A program made the translations under genes and the position numbers. A DNA stretch of 64,000 nt from Tricholomella constricta (taxonomy: Eukaryota; Basidiomycota; Agaricomycetes; Agaricales; Lyophyllaceae). Shown piece after piece: positions 11,446-23,354 of the stretch; within the stretch, counting starts at the first letter, position 1, and each line of letters begins with the position of its first letter. The stretch lies in NCBI GenBank assembly GCA_013368375.1, contig JAACJP010000040.1, forward strand, positions 360,805 through 424,804. The letters are read 5' to 3'. Below the pieces are notes generated by a model. It worked only from the letters and a program-made list of their open reading frames with translations. It was not told the DNA's origin and did not search any database.

Positions 11446-13090
11446 TCAGCCATGCCGGTGTTTCGCTATCCCACCTCGAACATCAAACCACACCCAGTTG
11501 AGTTGAGTTGGTTGGATCCTTTGCCCAAGTCCCCGGCCAACGCGAGGTCGCGTTTCGAAGGCAAGGAATTGTAGATTTGTCAACCGAAGCGCCAACGTTT
11601 CGGCCCATCTGCGAGTGGCCTGCTCGACGGACCCGACAGTACGTTCCGCACTCAATGAATCCTTATATGCGTCCTCCGGTAGCTCCATGGCTAGTTTGAT
11701 CGTCCGAAGGGACTGAAGATCCGAGAGACTGGAAACACAACCGTCCTATTGGCACCGAGCGCCGTCAGAGCTATCTGTTGTGACAATTATGCGACTGAAA
11801 CCGTACCATATCAGACAAAGCTTCCGCTCGGTTGACATAACGTAAGCCTTGGAGCTCGAGGAATGTCAAGTTGGGGAAGGCTCGACGAATGCATGCCAGG
11901 ATTTCTGGAGTGGCGCACCACCCCGTCTTCATACAGAAGCTGGCCAGGAAAGGAAGGGAAGCAGACCCTTTCTTCCTCATAGAGTTCAGGAACTTCAGCA
12001 TTGTTTCTGGCCGGTGATATGCAAGCGAGTCCTTCGAGAGCACATTCTCCCACTCAGGAACGAAGTCAAGAGTGAGGCTTTTCAAAGACGGAGGGAGATT
12101 CGTGAACATGCGATCCCTCATCATCGGATTCGCGATGGAAAGAGTTTCCAGATGAGATGGGAATACTGATGCATCTCCTGGTACAATAGGTGCTTCGCAT
12201 GGCATTACGACGTATCGACTCAATCGTGCGCCTATGACTCGAAGCTTGAAAAGTAGGTCCAATCTCGAGAGCTGCGGCATAGAAGGGAAAATCTTCCATA
12301 TCGGAATTTCCGTGTCGAGAGGCGGGTAGCCATGCAATACCAAAGCCTTGAGGGAGGATAACTTCGTCGAGGCAGTGGCAAATGCTTCCAGCGGACAGAA
12401 TTCTCCCGGAATCTCCAGGTAACTGAGAGTTTCGCGGCATGCGAGGACGAGGTTAGATACACACTGGAGGGACAGAGTCCGCTTCGACTTCGGGGCAGTC
12501 AATAATGTAGTACCTTCTGGTTGCTTCAACAGAAGTCGATGAAGGCCAGAGAACTCGGAAAATGAGGTCAACGCGTCATGTGTAAAGAAAACGGTATTCA
12601 ACTCGAGAGTTGTAAGAGTAGGAGAAGACCTTGCTAGACAGGAAATTGATGCGAGACTCGGCCCAAACTTTTGTTCGGAATAATTGAATGTCGTGAGATT
12701 GTGCAGCCGAGGCAATGCGTTTCCGAGGTTGTTAAGAGCCTTGGCATGATGTGACCTCCAATGAACTTGGAGGAAGGAGAGCCGCCTCAGGAGAAAAGCA
12801 TCAAAGAAGTCGCATTTCCCAGCATCTGTTTCTACATACCTAATGAACGGCCACAGTGATGGAGGGTAGAATTCGATGCGGTTTCGTCGAGGCCAGCCAA
12901 CAGCACGAAACAGAAGCGAGAGCACTATCGTTCGAAGCCTTTTGCAGACGAGTGACAATCTTAATGCATCGGCCACATCAGGTGCATCCAACAATTGCGA
13001 TGCGATGAGTGATAAGGCGTCGTCGTCGAGGTGCAGCAGGGTGAGCCTGAATCCTCCGATATCGTCTCTGAAGACATTAATCGCGGCCAT
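11446..13090 (-). CDS. F-box / leucine-rich-repeat-like protein
   Basis: A likely substrate receptor of an SCF ubiquitin ligase. Exon 1 (13090-11807) begins MAAINVFRDDIGG. It then carries an F-box-like segment (DDDALSLIASQLLDAPDVAD, followed by LVCKRLRTIVLSLLFRAV) at residues about 21-65. A long series of leucine-rich stretches follows (LTTLELNTVFF, LSYLEIPGEF, LKALVLHGYP, LSRLDLLFKLRV, LKSLTLDFVPEW). A 61-nt intron (11746-11806) leads in phase to exon 2 (11745-11446), which adds another repeat-like segment and ends near WVWFDVRGGI. Total is 527 aa. The joint was chosen because it keeps phase 0 and has GTACGG and AATAG ends. Such F-box genes are highly expanded in Agaricomycetes; the target is unknown. 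Confidence 0.8.
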
Positions 13091-13187
13091 CGAGTAGGAG
13101 TAGACGAAGATCTAGCAGAGTAAGCTAACAATAAGCGCGTTAGAGTATATGTATGTATATGGGTGGTGCGCTTTCATTTCGGAACGA

Positions 13188-13212
13188 GGCCATCACTAAA
13201 TTGGGAAAGTTT
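13188..13212 (+). repeat. Left terminal inverted repeat of the outer element
   Basis: It matches the reverse complement of 27198-27222 at all 25 positions. The core reads CACTAAATTGGGAAAGTTT. It starts only 98 bp upstream of the F-box gene's ATG, so the insertion sits in that gene's promoter region. Confidence 0.85.
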
Positions 13213-13837
13213 GGATAAAGCGTTGTTGCAATTATACTTGTTTGGTCAGGTTACCGAGTAATTAAAATGTGTTATCAGGAGGTTCAAATGATTGTGAAGG
13301 ATGTTAAGCAGTTGAAAAATGAAGTAATCATTATTGAAGGTCATGCTTTGGCAGAACATTTCAATGGAATGTTAACAGATTCACATTCATCGCAATGATT
13401 TTGGCTTCTCTCAAATTCCTTGTCGTGGTCACTCGCACACTTTTGGCCTTTCATTAAAACACAACTTTTTTCTTCAAAGCTGGGTTAAAGCACAGAAAGG
13501 CACCCATCCCTACCTATGCAAAATTTTAATGAGCGAGCGCACTTGAGATTGTAGCGCATGCTGCACACCGCGAGTAGGTTGTTGTCTATTGCAAAGCGAG
13601 GAACGACCGGAGAATTAGACGGAAGTCTTTGCCGAAACGTCGGGAGTGGCCGGCATCTTCTTCTCCTCCGGCTACCTCGACGTCTCTCAAGGAATCGAGC
13701 CCGCCGTCGTCGAGAGCGGCTCCTTCCTCCTTCTTCTTTGCTTCACCTCTCAATTATCTAATTCCGGAAGTCCCCTTCAAGTACCACACCCTTTTTACCC
13801 CTCCCTCGTATCCACTCGCACCGAAAGCGCGCACCTC

Positions 13838-16007
13838 ATGGCAGCACTACTAGTTCGAGACCCCAACCTCGACATATGCCCGGACTTTGACTCCGAACCT
13901 TTTGAACCCATGCGCGAGCTAATGCGCAACACTGGGCTCACAGACGAACAGGCCATCGACGCCTTACGCGAAGCCTGGACGACACGTAACGACCAACTTC
14001 GTGAACGATGGGCTCACGAGGCCGAGGCCAGACGAGCCAGGGCCGAAGCTGAAGCCCAGCAACCACAGGATCAAGTGCAGCAGCCACCACCACCACCGCC
14101 AGCGAACATACAACCCGAGGGAGAGGAGATAGGCGCAGGGGAAGAACGGACAGACCGGGAGAGGAGGGGGAAGCCCAAGCTGCGGTCCTTTGACCCAAAT
14201 CTATCCGTCGCGAGTGTTCTCGTTCCGCGCCCCTCCTCTTATGCTTTGAACAAGCTCGCTAATTTCGAATATTGCGAGCTTTGGTATTTCACCCAAGAAG
14301 GATGCGAAGACGCGCAGCGTTCTCAGCGCGCGGAGGCCGACGACGCCTTCGGCATGGCTAGGGTAGGGGAAATGGTTATGCTTCGACCAGTTGCCTCAGT
14401 CCAAGCCTCAAAACGCGTCGTCCAGGACGCAGATCTTACTTGGGAGCAATTCCATTATGCTCAACGCTCCTTTGTTAACTACGTACTCAAGGCCGATTGG
14501 CCGGAGGAACACGCTCAGGCTCTGGTATGGTTTTTCGTCCACCTCGAGAACAGCGCATACATCAACCGCGAAAACGGCAAGAAGATTCTCCTTTCATACC
14601 AAGCGCGCGTGCGTCGCAACTGGATGGACGTCATGAAGCAGAGCGACGGACCTGCCTTCAACATCGCAATCATCAACAACGAGCTCATGGAAACCATCTC
14701 CAGGGAGTTGCAGAGTATCACGACATCGGACCTCCACCGCCAGGTTCGTGTCACATCTTTTATCTGCAAAACGTACACTAAATGTTGATCCTTCTGTTTC
14801 CTTTCCCTCCCACCTCCCTCGTGCACCCTCACCCATCCGACGCCCCTGCCACATGCATCACCGTGACCATGGCTACCCCCCCACCTCATCCGCATCTCCC
14901 AATGTCGCCACCGTGGCTATAATATCTCTGCTACATGGCATCCTCACCGCCACCCGCTGCATCATCGCCACATGACACGCCCTCCCACCACATGCTACAC
15001 CCCCCCCCCCCCCCGCGGCTCACGCTACGCACCCCTGCCTCCTGCCAACACTGCTCCGCCCCATGCCACGCTACACTGCCTCACGCCACGCGACCCCGCT
15101 CCTTGCCACGCTACACCGCCTCACACCTCATGCCACACCACCCCCATGCGGTTCACGCTACGTACCCCCGCCTCCTGCCAACACTGCTCCGCTCCATGCC
15201 GCGCTACACCGCCTCACACCATGCTGCCCCAACACCTGCCACAACCATGCTACACATGTCCCACCCTACGGCACGTCATCTACACGATGTCACCGCATCA
15301 TCGTGACTGCCCCTGCTCACCTGCGGCTCGGCATTCCTGTCGGACCTTTCTTCTGCTTCCAATAATATTACATTATGCCACCATGTATACCTGTCTGCTT
15401 GTTTTATCGTCGACCTTCTCACCGCTGCCTTGTTCTTTTCTCGAATGCGCGTCCTTTGCTCCGTCGGAACGGATTGTACCTAATCCCATAGATGTTGGAA
15501 ACAATTAATTCTATGAAAACCCTCCAGACATCCTCTGCTGAGCGCACCCCGAGAAAGAGCAGAGCGGCACGGGACGGAGCGGCCCCTTACCATAGACGGA
15601 ACCGCTCCGCATCGCACTCTCCTTCCCGTGGCCGGGATCACGAACACAAGGGCCGCAGGCGGTCCCGCTCTCCTGCGAAACACAACGCAGCTACAGCACG
15701 GAACCCTGGCCAGGTTTTTGGAGCGAGCACAGGATCGGACGGCCTTTCTGCCTGTGCGATATGCCTCGGCCGTCATCGTCACGAAATCAGCAAGTGCACC
15801 TCCGAAACCCTGTGGGACGGAGCACAGGCAAGGTGCAAGCGAAACGAGCGGGGTCGCCTGGTCAACCCAGACGGGATTATCCTCTGCTCCGACTGGCAAC
15901 GTCCCCAAGGATGCAGCAGCACCAGTGGGCACCACGTACACGAGTGCTCCGGGTGCGGGAGAAAAACTCACGGCGCTCAAATGTGTCCTCGAACACAGAA
16001 GTTGTGA
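13838..16007 (+). CDS. DIRS-type retroelement Gag-like protein with C-terminal Cys/His knuckles
   Basis: First ORF of the DIRS element. Exon 1 (13838-14743) starts MAALLVRDPNLDICPDF. It has an Ala/Arg/Glu-rich helical stretch and a poly-Pro run, then a conserved-looking domain (FEYCELWYFTQEG, followed by LTWEQFHYAQRSFVNYVLKA). It ends DLHRQ at a GTTCGT donor. Exon 2 (15492-16007) continues in phase with MLETINSMKTLQ, a basic Arg/Ser stretch and a zinc-binding region (CAICLGRHRHEISKC, CSDWQRPQGC, HVHECSGCGRKTHGAQMC) typical of basidiomycete DIRS Gag. The intervening 748 nt would be an unusually long intron. Alternatively they are two ORFs. Both exons are free of stops, so the element looks recently active. 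Confidence 0.7.
14744..15491 (+). other. Long C-rich, G-poor putative intron inside the DIRS Gag gene
   Basis: It is bounded by GTTCGT and CATAG, with matching phase 0 on both sides. The sequence is strongly strand-biased (C and A rich, few G) and includes an uninterrupted C run of 15 at 15000-15014. Open frames here (for example 14972-15508) are low-complexity and probably not genes. Confidence 0.5.
15021..15234 (+). repeat. Imperfect tandem repeat, period about 133 bp
   Basis: The stretch beginning CACGCTACGCACCCCTGCC at 15021 recurs at 15154 with a few transitions. The match includes the CTGCCAACACTGCTCCG and GCTACACTGCCTCAC blocks. A shorter CACGCTACAC-GCCTCAC motif recurs within each unit. 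Two units are visible. Confidence 0.75.
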
Positions 16008-16583
16008 AGCCCTATCCCCCTACAAACATGACGCATGGGAGCATCTACTCACTGTCCATAAACTCCTTCCCAGATACCCATCTCTCCCTTATAATCTTCG
16101 TACAGGCTTCGATGCTGGCATCCCCCCCATTAATGTTACCAACACCCCCAATAATAGTCCCTCCCTTCATGCGCACTCCGACGCATATCTCGAAATCATT
16201 GAGAAGGAATTCAGATCGCAGCGCTATGTCGGGCCCCTCTCCCAAGCTGAAGTGGAAGCACTTATTGGCCCCTTTCAAACCTCGCCGCTCTCTCTGGTTC
16301 CGAAACCCGGCAAACCCAACAAATTCCGTGCAGTACACAATTTCTCTTTTCCGCGCGCTGCCTCCGCTGGTTTCCTCTCTATTAACCATCACATTGACTC
16401 CGATCTTTTCCCCTGCACATGGGGCACCTTCCCGACCATCTGCGCTACTATTTGGAATCTTCCACCAGATTCACAAGCATCCGTTCGGGACGTCGCAGAA
16501 GCCTACAGATCAATTCCCATCATGCCGAAACAATGGCCGGGACTGGTTGTCAAGCTGCGAGGCGAGGACAACTTTGCCATCAA
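15628..16583 (+). pseudogene. DIRS reverse transcriptase, N-terminal half (interrupted by CACTA element)
   Basis: This frame overlaps the end of Gag in another phase and encodes the fingers and early palm of a DIRS-type reverse transcriptase. Visible blocks are SPLSLVPKPGKPNKFRAVHN near 16290, DLFPCTWGTFPTICATIW near 16410, and SVRDVAEAYRSIPIMPKQWP near 16485, which has the first catalytic Asp. It reads GEDNFAIN up to the insertion point at 16583/16584. The remainder resumes at 23376. Neither half contains stops, so the transposon insertion is the visible disabling event. The 15628 start is simply where the frame opens; the RT proper begins after about 16000. Confidence 0.85.
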
Positions 16584-16604
16584 CACTACACCACCAAACG
16601 TACC
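16584..16604 (+). repeat. Left TIR of the CACTA-like element
   Basis: It pairs with 23355-23375 on the other strand, with 16 of 21 positions identical; all five mismatches are transitions. It starts with CACTA. Confidence 0.7.
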
Positions 16605-17092
16605 ACGGGTCCCTGACATATTTCCAGCTTGATTGTTGTATATGTTTGGCCAAATGTGTCCAGCCACTCTCATGAGGGCCGTCAAATATTAGATCATAAA
16701 TCCCTGGACCTCCTACAAGATCAAGTTGAGGGACATTTTTGTCTAAAGGCTTGTAAGATGTCACAGGTCGAAGGACATCCCCGCAAAGTGTTCGTTGGAC
16801 CTTTTATCAGACATGGGTGAGTTGTGTGGACAGCCTCGTAATCAGCTCGCCGCAAGGCCGTGTCCATCCAGCCCTCATACCGATTCCAGGTCTCCAAGTC
16901 CTTGCGTGCGATGAAATAATGCATAAAAACTGACTGTGTCCATTTATTAAAGTGTGGTATATGATTCAGACATAACAATGTTGTATCAAACTCGAAGGAG
17001 ACAGCCTGAGCTTGGAGGACAGGACATTAATGGTGCGGAAAATTAGAAATATACTCTTATAGTATCGGTGGGTATACTCGAATGTGCACCGA

Positions 17093-18489
17093 TTAGTCCA
17101 ACGCAGTCGCTTCGGACCGCTCCTGTAAGTCCATAGTGTTCTCCGCGGTGACCGCCTGTGCAACCAAGCTTTCAATATTACCCCGACCGTGTAATAATCG
17201 GTCCGCAGTCAACATCCTCGAAAAGACACTGCAAATAACAGTGAGCTGGGGGCATACACTGATGGAGGTGATGTCACGTACTCGGAGATCTTCTGTGTGT
17301 CATTGCCCTTGTTAACGCGAATCTTCTCAAGTTCCTTGTCAATCTTGGGCCAGTAAGTGCGATCGACTTTGCCCGCCGACGACATCATGTCAATGAATGT
17401 TGACCTCTGAATAAAAATCGATTAGTGACGATATATAGAGAGCATAGATGTGATCTAACCAGAAAGGCTACACGGCCACACATCTTGACCGATGGTTTGA
17501 CCTTCGGTGCAATTTTCGACCGAAGTGCAACAATTTGGTGGCAAAGGGTCCCGATGTCGGTGGAGTTTGAGTAGGCCCCGGTTTCGCCCTTGGTGCCAAT
17601 GGATTCCTCTATCTTATAGTGCACAGAGAGACTGTTAGAAAAGTGTATTAAATTAAAATGTAAACTTGCCTTGGTCTTGACCAGGTTCCTGAGTGTAACA
17701 AAACAATCGCGAGCCTTTGCGACGATCACTTTAAGTTTAGAGGGGTCCTCCATAACATCGTTGGTCAGCCCCCAGCCGGGGAATCTCTGCAAAAAGTCCT
17801 GGAGATGGGGTTCAAGCACTAAGCATCTGCTGATCTGCGTGAGAGAGACGACGACAAACGGTGAGCTGCTTGATAGGATAATCCTCCGTCACATATGCCC
17901 CAAGACTTGGTTCAAGGAAGATTACGAAGACATACTTCTCAATCTTCGCCTATTAAATGTAGTTCAGAAATCATCGTGATCATTATCTTGAACACTTACA
18001 TCGAGAGAAGTCGGAATTTGATACACGGCCTCGGCGGGTTGGACAAGCTGGATAAGCTCCTGGCTGCGCATGATCATAGCGGCAAGGAGAATGCTCTGCT
18101 GGGGGCCAGTAATCTAACAATAAATATGTCAAATTTGTTTATAACATAAATATCACTGCGCATGCACTCACCTTCGCAAAGTCCTTGAGTTCTTCGGCAT
18201 TGCTCTGCTTGAGACGGATTCGGCGAGCAACTGAGTCCGCATATTGACTCCAGTCCTCTGATGTGCGCTTGCGGTGGGTCGCCACAGACGGTGTAGCCGA
18301 GACAGCCTGAGACAGCCCGAAGTCATCACCATCTTCATTGTCGTCATCTAAATTGTTGAAGAGGTCGTCACGGTTAGGATCCGCAGCCAGGTCTTGACCA
18401 CCCTCATTACTTGGAGACAGAGAACAGTTTCGAAGTGGAGGTGTCCGCAGGAAGTCATCGAGAGATGACGCATTGGAGGGAGATGCCAT
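17093..18489 (-). CDS. Accessory protein of the CACTA-like element
   Basis: A minus-strand multi-exon gene divergent from the transposase. It starts MASPSNASSLDDFLRTPPL and has an acidic Asp/Asn stretch. A basic block HRKRTSEDWSQYADSVARRI and an RLKQSNAEELKDFAK segment end exon 1. Later exons give ITGPQQSILLAAMIMRSQEL near 18100, a KIEKYVFVIFLEPSLGAYV segment near 17940, LQDFLQRFPGWGL near 17790, a LRSKIAPKVKPSVK segment near 17510 and FIDMMSSAGKVDRTYWPKI near 17380. The last exon, ending at 17093, gives LLHGRGNIESLVAQA. I recognise it as a type of protein often found beside this transposase family in mushrooms, without a known domain. A DNA-binding or assembly role is a guess. Confidence 0.65.
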
Positions 18490-18720
18490 CTGAAGGGAGG
18501 AAAAAATGTGAAAGAGTGAGCGCAGTATGTGAGCGGAGAGACCACAGGAAAAAGAGCGAATCGAAAGGGGAATGAAAGAAAAACAGTGTGGGGAGAGTGG
18601 CGTTCTGACGAAATTGCTTTCCTCAACTTTGGATCACGTGGGGCGCAAACTTAGAAACACCTTCAATGCCACCTGTGCGGTCCAGGGAAGGTCGGTGAGG
18701 TTGCCTTTGTGCAGATAATA

Positions 18721-21700
18721 ATGTCTGACCAATTTGACAAGTATAGATTTTCTGGAAGACATACCTGACAGTGAACCAAGACAACTCTTATGTCGTGTTT
18801 GCACGGATCATCAGGCAATCCATGTGCGATCAGCTGTGACATTCCTTCGGACGTCAAAGGTGGGGCATTTAAAGACGAAGGGGCACGCACGGGCACTTGA
18901 GGCAAGGAGAAAAGCCCAAGCTGAACAAATATCAGTGCTCAACCCCATCGAAGCCTCGCGAACACAAACGGTAGAACTCTGCCTTGTTGACAGATTCAAC
19001 AGTGCAAACAGCAATGATGAATTGATGAAAATAGACCCACCAGATTTGCTCTCGAACGTGTCTCTCCAGGATGGCCGTCTTGTTGACAATTTTGGCAACT
19101 CGGTGGTGTTTTCAGCGGGCGAGACAGGTTCGACAGCTGAAAAACACGGTCAAGTACAGCTCGACACACAGCTCGACGATGCGGAGTTCCTTAGCGAGCA
19201 TGGTCTGTTCAGTATTTCTGACCCCACATTAGAAATAGGCCTTGATGAGGTCGACGAGCATTTTTCAGCTGAGAGACATCATTTTGGTCAGTAGTTTCTT
19301 GCGACAAATGAGAATAAGCTAACCAATTTGTACAGAAGTTGACTCTGATGAAGAAATTGACGCTGAGACCAGTGAGAATATCCTGGCTGATGACCACGAG
19401 TGGGCCCCTCATGGTTCAAAGACAGTGTGTCATTCAGATTAAATTAATGAAAGCACAAAATCGGACTTACACTTTGCTTCGACAGATGTTCATGCTTGAC
19501 CTCTTAGATAACATCCCTCGATTGCGCCTATCAGATGATCATTTACGGACTATCTTGTGGGTCATGAGGGAATGTCGAACTCCAAATGTTCCAAGTTTCT
19601 CGGCACTTCGAAAAATGCAATCGAGGTCAACAAAACAGGTCAATATTGAGTCGCGCCATCATACCTCGTCTCTCGGAAACCATTTCTACATGAATCATCC
19701 TGCTAAACTCTTGTCTCTGGTGAGCCTTGTTGTATTCAGAGAGGAGTAGACTTAACTTACAATTCAATAGGATTGGGGAAATCCGTTGGTCCGGAGCTCG
19801 TTACGGGTATATCCTGAAGTTGAGGGGCCTGTGAGAGAGTTCTGGCAAGCTGAAAAGTGGACGCGTGAAGTCGACCTAGATGAGCTGTCACCGATGTGGG
19901 CAAACTGGAAAAATCCATCCACGTCACATCGTCATTATTATGTGAAAGAGCTGGCTCAACTCACGGATGGGAATTTCGTAATTCCACTTCGATGGATCAC
20001 GGTGAAAGATGTTGTCCATGCCGAAGGTTTTGATGTCGAGTATGACAATGAGGTGAGTAAAATGAGGTCTTCTTCCGAATGCTACAAGACGCTGAGCATA
20101 AACTGCAGTCAGCGTCGTTTGCTGTTCGTACAAATATCATCAAACGTCACCTTGCGTCAAGTCTTCAGAAAAATGTGCTTGATCTTGAGATTACACATGG
20201 GCCCTTCAAATTCTCCCGTACGTTGCAGTTTCTAATTCCACGATGAAAAATCACAATAAATGGCATACTCAGAATACTCACCTGCATATAAGATGCCGAA
20301 TCATCTAAGGGACATGTCAAAAGGGAAACCATTATTTCGTCTTCGAGTGATGGTCTGGAGTGACGATGTTTCCGGAAATGTCAGCAAGCAGTACAATGCG
20401 CATACCAATGTTTATGTGACCAACGTGAACATACCACACCGTATGACTTCGCAAGAATATTTCGTTCGCTTTTGCTCCACATCACCACACGCATCATCTT
20501 CAGAACAGTTTGTGGCGCTATCGGATGATTTGTAAGTCTATTTTTCACTCAACATCACAATTCACTTACCATCGAGTATTCTGTAGCAAGGCCGACATAT
20601 GGAATGAGGCATACGACTGCGAGCTTGAGCAGGAGATCTTGTTCCAAATAAATCCTCATGTGCTACCTGCAGATAACCCACAGCAGTCAGAAACATCGTC
20701 TCACATTGGAGTCAAAGGAAACTTTAACTGTCGGCGAGATTCGCTCGGAGGAACAGAGGCAGAAAAGGAATCTGAAAAGGTCTACCAGTCCTTGTACAAG
20801 GTCAGCGGCTGTTAGCGTTCGAAGATCGACTTTAACGGTGAAACTCAGATTGGAACACCTCGAACACCGAAAGAAACTATTCAAATCATCAGATGGCAAA
20901 TCTGGACAGCATGTTCAGGACAACAGGAGCAATTGCAAACAAATTATTCGCAGTCCGGTGTCAAGGATAAAATCTCGCAGTACTGGATCGAAGAGCTTCT
21001 TGCAAGGGCAAAAGCTTTGCGCGCGTGTCGAATCTCAGATCCAGCGACAAGAGATGTGAGGTTAAATCGCACATCACTGAAAGGCGAAGCGCGACAACAA
21101 GTGAAGGTAAGCATCGAGCATGAGATTCGGTTGGAGCTCTGGAATTGGGTCATCAAACAACCGCCGGAATCGTATTCTCGCCTAGAAGAGAATGATCGTG
21201 AGTTGACTACCTCGCTCTCAAATAAATACTGAATTCTACTCTTTTCTACTGCTCTAGCTAGCCGCTCAGATGTGCGAGCGGGAGATCATTATAATTTCCT
21301 GTTGAACACACGAGGTGAGCCTGAGATCAGATAATGGCCAACTAGATGATACTCACTTCGATGATCAAGGAATCGACCCGCATCAGGACACTCCGGTGGA
21401 AATTCTTCACACTTGGCTCCTTGGGAATGAGAAATACCTCTGGCACGATACCAATAAGCAGTGGGACAAGAAAAAGGACGGAACATTTGCAGTCCGCCTT
21501 CAGTCGTCTTCCATCGACGGTCTCACGCTCCCTCAACCACGTGCAGATTATCTCGTCCAGTACAAGAACTCCTTGGTTGGCAAGCACTTCAAGATCTTGC
21601 AGCAACTTGGGGTATTCCACGTGTACGACCTGTGCTCCAACAGTCTCTTCAGATTATGGAAAGCGGCGGGTGAGCTAGGAGCCTTAATCTGGTTCCCAGA

Positions 21701-23147
21701 AATTGTCGACATGGCGGCATACTTGGTCAGTCCGTCCATCTTATGGAGTTTCCCCTTTAACATCGAAGTTTCCGCAGGCCGATCTGCAAATCCTCATCGA
21801 CAACATGCTCGACATATGGGCCGAGATCGATCCGCATCGCATTATCTGCAAGTTAAAGCTTCATGCACTCACACATCTTGGTGAAGACGTCCGCCGTTTT
21901 GGGCCTGCCATTCTCTATTCGACAGAGGTGTATGAATGTTTCAATGCAATATTTCGCAGGTGCAGCGTTCTCTCAAACCACCTGGCACCGAGTCACGACA
22001 TTGCGATCACCATGGCAGGCACGGAACGGTTCAAACACATCGTGAGTGGAGGTTGGTTCAAAGGACCGAGTGGGTGCTATGTCCAGGCAGGAGAAAGCAT
22101 TCGGACTTTCTTGGTTAGAAATCCTGACCTTCAGAGACGACTCGGCTGGGCGGAAGCATCAGTATTACGCCCTGGTAAGTCATTAGATTTTTCATCTATA
22201 TTTTCCTTTCTTATTTCGTGATTTAATATCGCAGGGGCTGTAAAACTCCAGCCACGTACAAAAAGGAAGCCTTCGACTTGGCAAGCAGCTATCGGCGATA
22301 TTCCAATCGAGGAACCGAGCCCTCCTGGAGCCGCTTGGGAAGCCTGCAAGTACCTGATATCACGATCGGGTGACCGTTGTCGAGTCGACTCCTGGGTGTT
22401 TTTTGTGCGTGAAGAGGTGAGCGAGTACAGTCATTGTCCAAACTATTGACACTCTCATGTTTGCAACTTTGTAGAGACCACTTGTCGGGCGCATTCTCAG
22501 CTTGCTTGCGCGATCTGGTTCATCGTCGACGGCGGCGACGTCGTCCTCCGCTGATGTTATCGTCATCATCAAGCCGTACAACATCGACGAGCAGAAGGAT
22601 CCTGTGTTCAACATGCCCGTGCTCACACCGTCTGATGCAAGACATCTGCTCGTTAATCCCAAGGTGAATATTACCAGTATGAGACACTATCCATACTCAC
22701 AACATGGTCGATGCACAGGAATTATTGTTCATTTGCAATGCGCAGCACGATTGCAAACTCGGCGCCTGCAAATTCTCGACGGATTCTCGATTCAGGCATC
22801 AAGAACGGCTGGAGACTACGATTCCGCGCACAACGATCATCCATTCAGCGTTAGATCGCTATCTTCTCAATACACACGCCCTTCACAATGCCCACCTTAT
22901 CCATGAAACCCTTCCACGAAGTCTAACAGCTCCTATCCCGTATAAGACAGATCGTATACATTTCCACAAGGGACTGGCGGCGACACTCCGTGTGACGGGG
23001 CCTGCAAAGCGCGCGGCATCCCAGGCGAAGGCAAAGGAGACTCGAAATCGTAAGAAGGCTGCTAACGCTCGCCTGGCGGCATCATCTCAGTCAAGACTGG
23101 AAACGATAGTCGAGGTCGATGGCGACGAGGGGGATCCTGGGCCATGA
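18721..23147 (+). CDS. CACTA-like transposase with N-terminal zinc finger and basic C-tail
   Basis: A many-exon gene. The N-terminal region has a C-x2-C plus H-x5-H arrangement (CRVC, later HLKTKGH), likely a DNA-binding finger. An acidic linker follows, then LLDNIPRLRLSDDHLRTILW near 19500, and LDELSPMWANWKN with ELAQLTDGNFVIPLRWIT near 19880-20000. Then come VLPADNPQQSETSSHIGVKG near 20660, DPHQDTPVEILHTWLLGNEK near 21380 and VQYKNSLVGKHFKILQQLG near 21555. The region also contains RRFGPAILYSTEVYECFNAI near 21890 and FICNAQHDCKLGACKF near 22730. The tail is basic. This is a common Agaricomycete transposase-like family. Catalytic acidic residues could not be assigned by eye. The start is uncertain: ATG 18721 is out of frame with the next exon unless a short intron is removed. 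Confidence 0.7.
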
Positions 23148-23307
23148 TTGCTTTCTTTCCTTGTTCGGAGCTGAGACCCTTATGGATGGCTGGAAAATAT
23201 GTTGCTATGAGGGTTGTACAATGTCTTTTAGATAGTCTGTAGATATTCCTACAACATGCAGCGTAACAGGTCTGGGAAATAGATGATCAAGCCCTGAGGA
23301 ATACCAA

Positions 23308-23329
23308 GAGCCGAGATCAGTGACGGCTC
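23308..23329. repeat. Subterminal hairpin in the CACTA-like element
   Basis: GAGCCG and CGGCTC form a 6-bp stem with a 10-nt loop about 50 bp inside the right end. Subterminal structure or repeats are usual in CACTA elements, but this could be chance. Confidence 0.35.
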
Positions 23330-23354
23330 GGCTGTCAGTCTGTGAGCGACATCA

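Noticed and set aside
15021..15234. Repeats considered as a CRISPR-like array
   Set aside because: There are only two imperfect copies with no unique spacers, in a eukaryotic genome.
14972..15508. Plus-strand ORF of 178 codons
   Set aside because: It consists of low-complexity His/Pro/Thr-rich sequence from the C-rich repeat; a frame across such sequence is expected by chance.
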